From: CAZYCC01 sp964645985
Lineage (GTDB): Bacteria; Bacillota; Clostridia; Oscillospirales; CAG-272
Reading direction: 5' to 3'
Length of the DNA: 19,800 nucleotides
NCBI GenBank assembly: GCA_964645985.1
Contig: CAZYCC010000027.1
Span: 1-19,800, forward strand
Shown here: positions 1 to 7,360 of the stretch, piece after piece
How positions within the stretch are numbered: the first letter of the stretch is position 1
How the letters are laid out: every line of letters starts with the position of its first letter
The notes under the pieces: generated by a model
The model's database searches: none
What the model saw: the letters and a program-made list of their open reading frames with translations, nothing else
Told to the model about the DNA's origin: nothing
Translations under genes and position numbers: made by a program

Positions 1-28
1 GAGGCCTAACGCGCGCGGGAGATCTCTC

Positions 29-57
29 TTGCAAAGCGCGCGGGTTTATGGTAAAAT
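29..57 (+). promoter_or_regulatory. sigma-70 type promoter of the glg operon
   Basis: A -35 box TTGCAA (29-34, 4 of 6 consensus) and a -10 box TAAAAT (52-57, 5 of 6) are separated by exactly 17 bp. Transcription would start near 64, giving a leader of about 25 nt before the glgB start at 89. The 9-mer GCGCGCGGG occurs at 11-19 and again at 36-44, inside the promoter spacer, so a repressor-type site is possible. It is the only good promoter match found ahead of the glg genes. Confidence 0.6.
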
Positions 58-88
58 ATTTGCACAATAAAAGGGTGAGGTGAGCGGT

Positions 89-2170
89 ATGGCGATGGCG
101 AATAGCGATAATCGGCGCGCGCGAGAGCGCGAGAGCGCGCCCGCCTCTCCTCCCGGGAGCGCCCCGGTGACCCCCACCGCCTCCGGGGACAGTATCGCCT
201 CCGGGGATAGCATCACCTCTGGTGATGCGACCGCCTATCTTTTTCACGAGGGGACGAACACGCACGCCTACGAGTACCTCGGCGCGGCGCGCGTGGAAGG
301 GGGGTATCGCTTCCGCGTATGGGCGCCGGGCGCGCGCGAGGTTTCGCTCGTCGGAGACCGCTTCCGCTGGGACACCGGCATTCCGATGGCGCGCCGCGCC
401 GATGACCCTTCGGTCTTTGAGGTTATCTACCCGACCGAGGACAGCCTCGAGGGGGAGAAGTATAAATTTAAGCTGACCTCGAAGGCGGGCGTGCATTACA
501 AAGCCGACCCCTACGCCTTTTCCTCCGAGACGTTAGAGCACACCGCCTCGCGCGTCTACTGCGATCGCGCGTACCCTTGGAGGGACGGCGAATGGCTTCG
601 CGAGCGGCGGCAGGTCGTTCCCTCGCGCGGGTTCTATCCGCGCCCGCTCAATATCTACGAGTTGCACCTCGGCTCCTTCCTCACGCGCGACAACCGCAGC
701 AACGTTGACGGCGACGCCTATCTCAACTACCGCGAGCTCGCCGACGCGCTCGTGCCCTATATGCGGCAGATGGGCTACACCCATGTCGAGCTGCTCCCGG
801 TGATGGAGCACCCCTACGACGGGTCGTGGGGCTATCAGATCTGCGGATATTATGCACCGACCGCGCGCTACGGCAGCCCGAGCGACTTTAAGTATTTCGT
901 CGATACGCTCCACCGCGCGCACATCGGGGTGATTCTCGACTTTGTCCCCGCGCACTTCCCAAAGGACGAGCACGGGCTGTACGAGTTTGACGGCAGCCCG
1001 CTCTACGAATATCAGGGCAAGGACCGGCAGGAGCAGCCCTCTTGGGGGACGCGCAGTTTCGATGTCGGGCGGGGGGAGGTGCAGTCCTTTCTCATTTCCT
1101 GCGCGCTTTTCTGGCTGCGCGAATATCACGCCGACGGCCTGCGCATAGACGCGGTCGCCTCGATGCTCTATCTCGATTACGATCGCAAGCCCGGCGAGTG
1201 GTTCCCCAATCCTCGCGGCGGCAACGAGAACCTCGAGGCGATCGCCTTCTTTCAAAAGTTCAATACCGCTATCCGAGACGAGTTCCCGGACGCTCTGCGC
1301 ATCGCCGAGGAGTCGACCGCTTGGCCGAAGGTGACCCACCCGCCGGAGGAGGGCGGGCTCGGGTTCAACTTCAAGTGGAATATGGGCTTTGCCAACGATA
1401 TGTTCGAGTATCTCTCGCTCGACCCGCTCGCGCGCCAATATCACCACGGCAAGCTGACCTTCCCGATCATGTACGCCTACAGCGAGAACTTCATTCTCCC
1501 GGTCTCGCACGACGAGGTCGTTCACGGGAAAAAATCTCTGCTTGACAAGATGTCGGGCGACTACGAGCAAAAGTTCGCCACCGACCGGGCGTTCCTCACC
1601 TTCTTTATGACCTTCCCGGGAAAGAAACTGCTCTTTATGGGCAGCGAGTTCGGGCAGTTTCGCGAGTGGGACTATCAAAACAGCCTCGAGTGGTTCCTCG
1701 CCACCGATTTCGACGCGCACCGGCAGCTGCGGCAGTTTGTCTCGGCGCTCAATCGCCTCTACCTCACCCATCGCGAGCTCTGGGAGGAGGACTACAGCCC
1801 CACCGGCTTTGAGTGGATCTACCCGGACCTTGCGAGCTGGAATCTCCTCGCCTACAAGCGCAAGGATAAAGACGGGAACGCCCTCACCGTTCTTGTCAGC
1901 TTCTGCGCGGCGGCCCGCCCCGGCTTTTTCCTTGAAACCGGCGAGAGCCCGTCGCGCTACCGCGTCATCCTCAGCAGCGATGAGGAGCGCTTTGGCGGCA
2001 GCGGGGCGCTGCCCCGCCGGGAACTCCGCGTGCGGCGCGACAAGGAGAGCGGCAGATGGGGTATCACGCTCGACATTCCACCTCTTTGCGCGGCGATCCT
2101 GCGCCCGGTGCACCCGCGCGACGCCTTTGAGCGCGGAGAGCCCGCGCCGCAGAATCGCCCCGACCGATAG
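89..2170 (+). CDS. glgB: 1,4-alpha-glucan branching enzyme GlgB
   Basis: This cytoplasmic enzyme cuts an alpha-1,4 glucan and rejoins the piece by an alpha-1,6 bond, making glycogen branch points (GH13_9). From the ATG at 89 it has 693 residues: a low-complexity tail (about 1-50), a CBM48-like domain beginning near LFHEGTN (about 50-150), then the catalytic barrel and a C-terminal beta domain. The catalytic residues are visible: Asp354 in DGLRIDAVASM, Glu407 in IAEEST, Asp475 in SHDEVVHGKKS. The spacing matches E. coli D405/E458/D526. The ATG at 89 is preferred because GAGG at 77-80 lies 8 nt upstream; a GTG at 80 in the same frame has a worse site. The tail holds a three-copy hexapeptide repeat (SGDSIA-like) and a short charged/Pro end follows the C-terminal domain. 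First gene of the operon. Confidence 0.95.
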   Translation: MAMANSDNRRARERESAPASPPGSAPVTPTASGDSIASGDSITSGDATAYLFHEGTNTHAYEYLGAARVEGGYRFRVWAPGAREVSLVGDRFRWDTGIPMARRADDPSVFEVIYPTEDSLEGEKYKFKLTSKAGVHYKADPYAFSSETLEHTASRVYCDRAYPWRDGEWLRERRQVVPSRGFYPRPLNIYELHLGSFLTRDNRSNVDGDAYLNYRELADALVPYMRQMGYTHVELLPVMEHPYDGSWGYQICGYYAPTARYGSPSDFKYFVDTLHRAHIGVILDFVPAHFPKDEHGLYEFDGSPLYEYQGKDRQEQPSWGTRSFDVGRGEVQSFLISCALFWLREYHADGLRIDAVASMLYLDYDRKPGEWFPNPRGGNENLEAIAFFQKFNTAIRDEFPDALRIAEESTAWPKVTHPPEEGGLGFNFKWNMGFANDMFEYLSLDPLARQYHHGKLTFPIMYAYSENFILPVSHDEVVHGKKSLLDKMSGDYEQKFATDRAFLTFFMTFPGKKLLFMGSEFGQFREWDYQNSLEWFLATDFDAHRQLRQFVSALNRLYLTHRELWEEDYSPTGFEWIYPDLASWNLLAYKRKDKDGNALTVLVSFCAAARPGFFLETGESPSRYRVILSSDEERFGGSGALPRRELRVRRDKESGRWGITLDIPPLCAAILRPVHPRDAFERGEPAPQNRPDR
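182..235 (+). repeat. 18-bp tandem repeat inside the glgB N-terminal tail
   Basis: Three adjacent 18-bp units (182-199, 200-217, 218-235) encode SGDSIA, SGDSIT and SGDATA. The copies differ mainly at synonymous or conservative positions. They lie before the CBM48-like domain, in a region that the enzyme family does not normally have. Confidence 0.75.
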
Positions 2171-2351
2171 CGCCGCCCTACCCTCGCGGGAAAGAGAGCG
2201 CGCCGCTCCCGCGCGGCCGCCTCGCGGGGTTTGCCCGCCGACGAAATTTTAGCGGGACCGCCCGCCCCGCCCGATCATACCGCTCGCGCTCTCAAAAAAC
2301 GCCTTTCGTCCGCGCTCTCTGCCCTTTCCCTTGTTTTCCCGTTCTTCTCCG

Positions 2352-2366
2352 CCCGAGCCACTCGGG
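2352..2366 (+). other. intercistronic RNA hairpin between glgB and glgC
   Basis: CCCGAG-CCA-CTCGGG is a perfect 6-bp stem with a 3-nt loop, 49 nt before the glgC start. No T-run follows, so it is not an intrinsic terminator. It may stabilise or punctuate the polycistronic mRNA. An AT-rich patch follows at 2381-2399, just before the glgC ribosome site. The rest of the 244-bp gap shows no gene. Confidence 0.4.
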
Positions 2367-2414
2367 TTCAACCGCCGCGGTATTTTGGTAAATTTTGTGA
2401 GGAGGACACAGACG

Positions 2415-3611
2415 ATGATGGTCGCGAAGAAAGAATGCGTCGCGATGCTCCTCGCCGGAGGGCAGGGGAGCCGCTTGACCGTGCTCACCGAGAAGAACGC
2501 CAAGCCCGCCGTCACTTTCGGGGGAAAGTACCGCATTATCGACTTTCCCCTCTCCAATTGCATTCACTCGGGAATCGACACGGTCGGCGTGCTCACGCAG
2601 TACCAGCCGCTGATGCTCAACGAGTACATCGGCAACGGGCAGCCGTGGGATCTTGACCGCCAATACGGCGGCGTGATGGTGCTCCCGCCCTATCAGGGCA
2701 AGAGCGGGGGAGACTTTTACCGCGGCACGGCGAACGCCATCTACCAGAACCTGCCCTTTATCGACCGCTACGACCCCGACTATGTCCTCGTTCTCTCGGG
2801 CGATCACATCTACAAGATGAACTACGCGAAGATGCTCTCCTTCCACAAGGAGAAGAATGCCGACGCGACCATCGCCGTTATAAACGTGCCGCGCGAGGAG
2901 GCGCCCCGCTTCGGCATTATGGTGTCGCGCGAGGACGGGCGCATTACGCGCTTTGAGGAAAAGCCCGCGCACCCCTCCTCCACGACCGCGTCGATGGGCA
3001 TCTACATCTTCAACCGCCGCGCTTTGGAGGATTACCTCCTCGAGGACGAGGGCGACCCCCAATCGGACAACGACTTCGGCAAGAATATTATCCCCGCGAT
3101 GCTGCGAAACGGCGCCGCGCTCTACTCCTACCCCTTCAGCGGCTACTGGAAGGATGTCGGCACGCTCGAGAGCCTGTGGGAGGCGAACATGGACCTGCTC
3201 GGGCCTCACCCGCGCTTTAATCTTTTCGAGCGCAACCACCGCATCTACTCGCGCACCTACGCGCGCCCGCCGCAGTTTGTCGGGCCCGCCGCCGTGGTGC
3301 GCAACGCCATCGTCACCGAGGGCTGCGAGATTTACGGGCGCGTGGAGAACTCGGTGCTCTCGGGCGGAGTATACGTCGCGCCGGGAGCGGTTGTGCGTGA
3401 CGCGGTGCTCATGCAGGATGTGCGCGTTCTCAATGGCGCGCGGGTGGAGTACGCTATTGTCGACGGCGGTAGCGTCATCGGCGCGGGCGCGCTTGTCGGC
3501 GCTCCTGCGGCACCTGGCGCGCAGCGGAGCCTCGCCGTTGTGAGGGGAGACACCGAAGTTTGCGCCGGAGCCGTCGTTCCCCCCGGCGCCACCCTCGCCC
3601 CACAGAGCTAA
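2415..3611 (+). CDS. glgC: glucose-1-phosphate adenylyltransferase, catalytic subunit GlgC
   Basis: GlgC makes ADP-glucose and pyrophosphate from ATP and glucose-1-phosphate, the committed step of bacterial glycogen synthesis. The 398-residue product has the nucleotidyltransferase loop AGGQGSRL (about 14-21), then KPAVTFGGKYRIIDFPLSNC, GTANAIYQN, VLSGDHIYKM, RFGIM and FEEKP, with ASMGIYIF after it. A left-handed beta-helix-type C-terminus follows from about 290. The ATG at 2415 (a second is at 2418) has a strong GAGGAGG site at 2399-2405, 9-10 nt upstream; upstream in-frame codons lie in non-conserved sequence. It sits 244 bp after glgB and 266 bp before glgD. In Firmicutes GlgC usually works as a hetero-oligomer with GlgD, so the same is inferred here. 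Confidence 0.95.
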   Translation: MMVAKKECVAMLLAGGQGSRLTVLTEKNAKPAVTFGGKYRIIDFPLSNCIHSGIDTVGVLTQYQPLMLNEYIGNGQPWDLDRQYGGVMVLPPYQGKSGGDFYRGTANAIYQNLPFIDRYDPDYVLVLSGDHIYKMNYAKMLSFHKEKNADATIAVINVPREEAPRFGIMVSREDGRITRFEEKPAHPSSTTASMGIYIFNRRALEDYLLEDEGDPQSDNDFGKNIIPAMLRNGAALYSYPFSGYWKDVGTLESLWEANMDLLGPHPRFNLFERNHRIYSRTYARPPQFVGPAAVVRNAIVTEGCEIYGRVENSVLSGGVYVAPGAVVRDAVLMQDVRVLNGARVEYAIVDGGSVIGAGALVGAPAAPGAQRSLAVVRGDTEVCAGAVVPPGATLAPQS

Positions 3612-3747
3612 ACCCGCTCTCGCCGGGGTTCGCCTCGCCGAGCGGTGGAAGCGCACTACCCCGACTCCCGCAACCCTCGCCCGCGTGAGCCTCGGCGACG
3701 CATTACCCCGCCGCCCACCGTCCCCGCCCGCGCGAGCCGCCCCGCGC

Positions 3748-3772
3748 CGCCGCGGCAGCCCTCGCTGCGGCG
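3748..3772 (+). other. intercistronic RNA hairpin between glgC and glgD
   Basis: CGCC then GCAGC pairs with GCTGC then GGCG around a CCTC loop, with a 3-nt bulge (GCG) on the 5' side. This gives nine GC-rich pairs in all. There is no T-run, so it is not a terminator. The remainder of the 266-bp gap (3612-3877) is GC-rich and carries no gene or good promoter. The gap ends in the glgD ribosome site AAGGAG (3866-3871). Confidence 0.35.
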
Positions 3773-3877
3773 ACCTCGCACAGCTTTTCCCCGCTTTTGT
3801 GATTTACACCCCACACCACTCGCTCCTTCGCGCGCGCCGCACCGAAGTTCTCTTTTCTTTTTCGCAAGGAGTAGAAG

Positions 3878-5020
3878 ATGGCAACCTCTCCTCGGGGCAT
3901 CATTTTCGCCAATCTCCACGACAACCGCATCCCGGAGCTGACCCGCATGCGGACGATGGCGTCGCTGCCCTTCTGCTGCCGCTACCGCCTCATCGACTTC
4001 CCCCTCTCGAACATGGTCAACGCGGGGATTACCGATGTCGGCATCATCACCTCGCAGAACTACGGCTCGCTCGTCGACCATGTCGGCGCGGGCAAGGACT
4101 GGGATCTCGCGCGGCGCGCGGGGGGTCTGCAGATTATCACCCCCTATATGAACGCCTTCGCGCCGGGGGGGACGGCGCCGCGCCGCTCTCGCCTCGAGGC
4201 GCTGAAGAGCATCTGCCACCAGATTTACGAGTGGAACTGCGACACGGTCGTCCTCACCGACTGCGACGTCATCTCCAATATCGACCTGCGCCCGATCATC
4301 GCCATGCATGAGCATCGGCACGCCGATCTCACCATCGTCGTCAAGACGATGCCCCTGCCCCCGCAGGAGCGGTGCGACTTTCTCCTCTTTGAGGAGGACG
4401 AGAACGGGCGCGTGCGCGATGTCCTCGTCCATCCGGCGATCGAGCGCGAGGGCACTTTCCACGTCGGGATGAACCTGTACATCTTCTCCCGCAGGTATCT
4501 CGACGGCGTTATCCGCGACGCCTTCGCGCGCAATCTCGCCAGCCTCTCTCGCGATATTCTGCGCCGCCGCTACGGCGTTGACCGCTACTACCTCGCCCAC
4601 TACGACGGCTACTTCGAGAAGATGTCCTCCCTGCCGGACTACTACGCCGCAACGATGGAGCTTCTCTCAAAGGAGGAGCAGCGCCGCTCGCTCTTCTCGG
4701 TGCCGAAGCGCCCGATTTTCACCAAGGTGCGAAACTCCCCCCCCGCCTCGCTCACGAGCGACGCGCGCGTGACGAGCTCCCTCATCGCCGACGGCTGCGT
4801 TATAGAGGGGACGGTCGAGCGCTCGGTACTCTTCCGCGGGGTGCATATCGGGCGGGGCGCGGTCGTGCGCGACTCGATCCTCTTTCAGGACACCTTCGTC
4901 GGCGAGGAGGTCGCGCTGCACTGCGTCATCACCGACAAATCGGTGACCATTCGCGAAAAATGCTCGCTTTCCGGTCATGAGACCATGCCATTTTACATCG
5001 AAAAGGGGAAAACGGTTTAA
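3878..5020 (+). CDS. glgD: GlgD, non-catalytic partner of glucose-1-phosphate adenylyltransferase
   Basis: A 380-residue GlgC paralogue that lacks the catalytic signature. The loop that is AGGxGxRL in GlgC reads GIIFANLHDNR near residue 8, and the KPAV segment is also lost. The fold markers are kept: YRLIDFPLSNMVNAGI, a GAGKDWDLARRAGGLQIITPY stretch, GMNLYIF and a C-terminal beta-helix. Known family members raise or tune GlgC activity rather than catalyse. The start is fixed by AAGGAG 6 nt upstream. Its stop is followed after 3 nt by the glgA ATG, so the two are co-translated. GlgD is essentially a Firmicutes protein, which makes this gene the best taxonomic marker in the window. Confidence 0.93.
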   Translation: MATSPRGIIFANLHDNRIPELTRMRTMASLPFCCRYRLIDFPLSNMVNAGITDVGIITSQNYGSLVDHVGAGKDWDLARRAGGLQIITPYMNAFAPGGTAPRRSRLEALKSICHQIYEWNCDTVVLTDCDVISNIDLRPIIAMHEHRHADLTIVVKTMPLPPQERCDFLLFEEDENGRVRDVLVHPAIEREGTFHVGMNLYIFSRRYLDGVIRDAFARNLASLSRDILRRRYGVDRYYLAHYDGYFEKMSSLPDYYAATMELLSKEEQRRSLFSVPKRPIFTKVRNSPPASLTSDARVTSSLIADGCVIEGTVERSVLFRGVHIGRGAVVRDSILFQDTFVGEEVALHCVITDKSVTIREKCSLSGHETMPFYIEKGKTV

Positions 5021-5023
5021 ACT

Positions 5024-6862
5024 ATGAGCAAGAAAGATAATCCTGCGGCGGCAGACTCGCCGCGCGCCGCGTCCGCTCCCGCCCCAGACGCCGCCGCGAG
5101 CGGCGGCGCGACTCTCGCCGCGCGCACGGAGGAAACCCCGGCGGCCCCGGCTCCCGAAAAGCCCTCCTATACCCTCGAGAAGGGCGGAACCTCCGAGAGT
5201 GGCGGCGCGAGAAAGCCCGCGACCTCTCGCGGCAGAAAACCCGCGTCCGCGAGGGCCGGCGCGCCCGCTTCCGCGAAGTCCACGGAGGCCGCTCCCGCCG
5301 CTGCGCCCGTGCCTGCCGCGCCCGCAGCATCGAGCGAGCCGGCTCCGCAGATCAGCCCGAAGCCGAGGAAATCCTCCCGCAAGACCTCCTCCGCCGCCCC
5401 CGCCCCCGCCGCGGACGCTCCCGCGCCGCCGCCCCCGCCGCCGAAGAAGATTCTCTTTGCCGCGTCCGAGGCGCATCCCTTCGCTTCGAGCGGAGGCCTC
5501 GGCGATGTTATCGGCTCGCTTCCCGCCGCCATCGCCGCCGCCGGGGGCGACAGTGTCGATGTGCGGGTCGTCACGCCTCTTTACGGGACGATTTCGCCCG
5601 AGTGGCGAGCGCAGATGACTCGCGTTGCCGAGTTTTATATGCCGCTTGCCTGGCGAAACCTTTACTGCGGCGTTCTCTCGCTTCTGCGCGATGGCGTTAC
5701 CTATTACTTTATCGATAACGAGTATTACTTTAAGCGCGATACGCTCTACGGCTGCTATGACGACGGAGAGCGCTTCGCCTATTTTTCGCGCGCGGTTTTG
5801 GAGATGCTCTCGCGCATCGGCTTCGTGCCGGACATCCTCCACGCCAACGACTGGCAGACCGCTCTCACGGTCATCTATCTGCGCACGCAATTCTACTACC
5901 CGAATATGCGCTGCGTCTACACCATCCACAACATCGAGTATCAGGGCATCTACGGCTTTGAGATCCTCGGCGATGTTTTCGGGCTCTCGCCCTCCGACCG
6001 TCCCATCGTCGAGTACCGCGACTGCATTAATCTTACCAAGGGCGCGATTGTCCTCGCCGACAAGGTGACGACCGTCTCCCCGCGCTACGCGGAGGAGATT
6101 CGCGACGACCGCTTCGGGCGGGGTCTCGCCGCCGCCGTCAAGACCTATAACGACAAGTTCACCGGCATCGTCAACGGTATCGACGAGGCGCTCTACAACC
6201 CGGTGCGCGACAAGACCATCCCCGCGACCTTCTCCCGCTCGAATATGGCGGGCAAGGCGGTTTGCAAGGCGGAGCTGCAGCGCTCGCTTGGGCTGCGCGA
6301 GTCGCCCGATACGCCGCTCGTCGTGATGATCTCCCGTCTCGTCGCGCATAAGGGATTCGACCTCGTCGAGCAGGTGATGGAGATCTTCCTGCGCGAGAGG
6401 GATGTGCAGCTCGCCGTCCTCGGGACCGGCGAGGGGCGCTACGAGCGCTATTTCGTCTGGCTCGCCGGGCAGTACCCCGACCGCGCGGCGGTGCGCCTCT
6501 GCTACAACCGCAATTTCGCGGCTCAGATGTACGCGGGGGGCGATCTCTTCCTGATGCCCTCGCGCAGCGAGCCCTGTGGGCTGTCGCAGATGATGGCGTC
6601 GCGCTACGGCAATGTGCCGGTGGTGCGCTCGGTGGGGGGTCTTGCCGACACGGTCGCCCCCTTCAACCCGATGACCGGGGAGGGCAACGGTGTCACCTTC
6701 CTCAGCTACGACCCCTACGATATGCTCGATGCCCTGCGGCGCGCCTGCGGGCTGTACGACGATAAGAAACTTTTCGCGCGCCTGCGCCGCAACGCGATGA
6801 GTATGGACTTCAGCTGGCGGTCTTCCGCCGAAAAATACCTCGCCCTCTACGCGAGCCTGTAA
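5024..6862 (+). CDS. glgA: glycogen synthase GlgA (GT5) with a long low-complexity N-terminal tail
   Basis: GlgA transfers glucose from ADP-glucose to the non-reducing end of a growing alpha-1,4 glucan. The product is 612 residues. The GT5 core runs from about 141 (KKILFAASEAHPF) to 612, about 472 residues and so normal in size. Residues 1-140 are almost all Ala/Pro/Ser/Lys, including a run of six prolines (135-140), and look disordered. Core motifs include HANDWQT, VYTIHN, VNGID and PSRSEPCGL with Glu516, the conserved catalytic-site Glu of the family. The usual KxGGL donor-binding motif reads SSGGL (155-159), so its lysine is missing. The start at 5024, 3 nt after glgD, is supported by AAGGGG at 5003-5008. 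An alternative start near the core would lack a ribosome site. Confidence 0.93.
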   Translation: MSKKDNPAAADSPRAASAPAPDAAASGGATLAARTEETPAAPAPEKPSYTLEKGGTSESGGARKPATSRGRKPASARAGAPASAKSTEAAPAAAPVPAAPAASSEPAPQISPKPRKSSRKTSSAAPAPAADAPAPPPPPPKKILFAASEAHPFASSGGLGDVIGSLPAAIAAAGGDSVDVRVVTPLYGTISPEWRAQMTRVAEFYMPLAWRNLYCGVLSLLRDGVTYYFIDNEYYFKRDTLYGCYDDGERFAYFSRAVLEMLSRIGFVPDILHANDWQTALTVIYLRTQFYYPNMRCVYTIHNIEYQGIYGFEILGDVFGLSPSDRPIVEYRDCINLTKGAIVLADKVTTVSPRYAEEIRDDRFGRGLAAAVKTYNDKFTGIVNGIDEALYNPVRDKTIPATFSRSNMAGKAVCKAELQRSLGLRESPDTPLVVMISRLVAHKGFDLVEQVMEIFLRERDVQLAVLGTGEGRYERYFVWLAGQYPDRAAVRLCYNRNFAAQMYAGGDLFLMPSRSEPCGLSQMMASRYGNVPVVRSVGGLADTVAPFNPMTGEGNGVTFLSYDPYDMLDALRRACGLYDDKKLFARLRRNAMSMDFSWRSSAEKYLALYASL

Positions 6863-7360
6863 GGGCAGCATCGCGCCACGCGCGCTCTCGCCGCGTGAGC
6901 CGTACCCCGGGCGATCCCCGCGCACTCGCGCACTCGCCCCCTGCGAGCCGCGCCCGTCAAATCCGGCGAGCTGCCGTTTCGTTTCCTCCGCGGGCGATCC
7001 CCACGTGCAACGCTCTCGCGCCCCGCGCCCCGCACTTTGCACCTCGGGATTTGCCTTCCCGCGCCGCGCGGCGTGTTGTACGAGAAGGGCGGCGCGGCGA
7101 AGCTTCTTTCCTTCGATTCCCTTTTCCGGCAATGCCGTTTTTGCGGACCGCGCCGCCTTCACCGGCTACGCCGCCTTCACCGGCTACGCCGCCTTTGTCG
7201 GCTGCGCCGCCTTCCGTCGCCATCGTCAGCAAGCCCCCTTTTTTGGCTTCCGCCGGCTGTGCCGCCTGTGCCTTTGCCGGAGCGGATCCCGCGCGGCGCA
7301 ACTTTATTCGCGATTTCGCGCATTTCTTTTTGACATCCCCGCCGAAAGGATTTTGACGAT
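6863..7360 (+). other. 498-bp spacer between glgA and glgP, no supported gene
   Basis: The spacer is GC-rich, and open frames cross it on both strands, but none has a ribosome site or a recognisable product. It holds the 18-bp tandem repeat at 7134-7223 and a small stem CGCG-ATTT-CGCG (7309-7320) followed by a T-rich tract (7322-7331) that could be a weak terminator or attenuator. A perfect TTGACA lies at 7330-7335 but has no -10 partner at 16-18 bp. No full promoter was found, so glgP is probably read through from upstream. Confidence 0.5.
7134..7223 (+). repeat. 18-bp tandem repeat upstream of glgP
   Basis: Five consecutive 18-bp units start at 7134, 7152, 7170, 7188 and 7206. Units two and three are identical (GCCGCCTTCACCGGCTAC); one, four and five are diverged. 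One frame would read AAFTGY repeats, which ends in a stop overlapping the glgP ATG, but no start with a ribosome site exists. The element therefore looks non-coding or like a decayed coding repeat. Confidence 0.75.

Noticed and set aside
533..2113. Long antisense open frame opposite glgB
   Set aside because: No recognisable domain or ribosome site; GC-rich third positions keep the opposite strand open.
2367..2394. Promoter before glgC (TTCAAC and TAAATT)
   Set aside because: Only half of the -35 consensus and a 16-bp spacer; the AT-rich patch is explained by the translation start region.
2292..3656. Long antisense open frame opposite glgC
   Set aside because: Its composition mirrors glgC and it has no motif of its own.
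4667..7162. Very long open frame antisense to glgD-glgA (over 800 codons)
   Set aside because: It mirrors the codon bias of the plus-strand genes, shows no family motif and is opposite two well-supported enzymes.
7330..7358. Promoter from the perfect TTGACA before glgP
   Set aside because: No -10 box at 16-18 bp, and the start point would fall inside the glgP gene.
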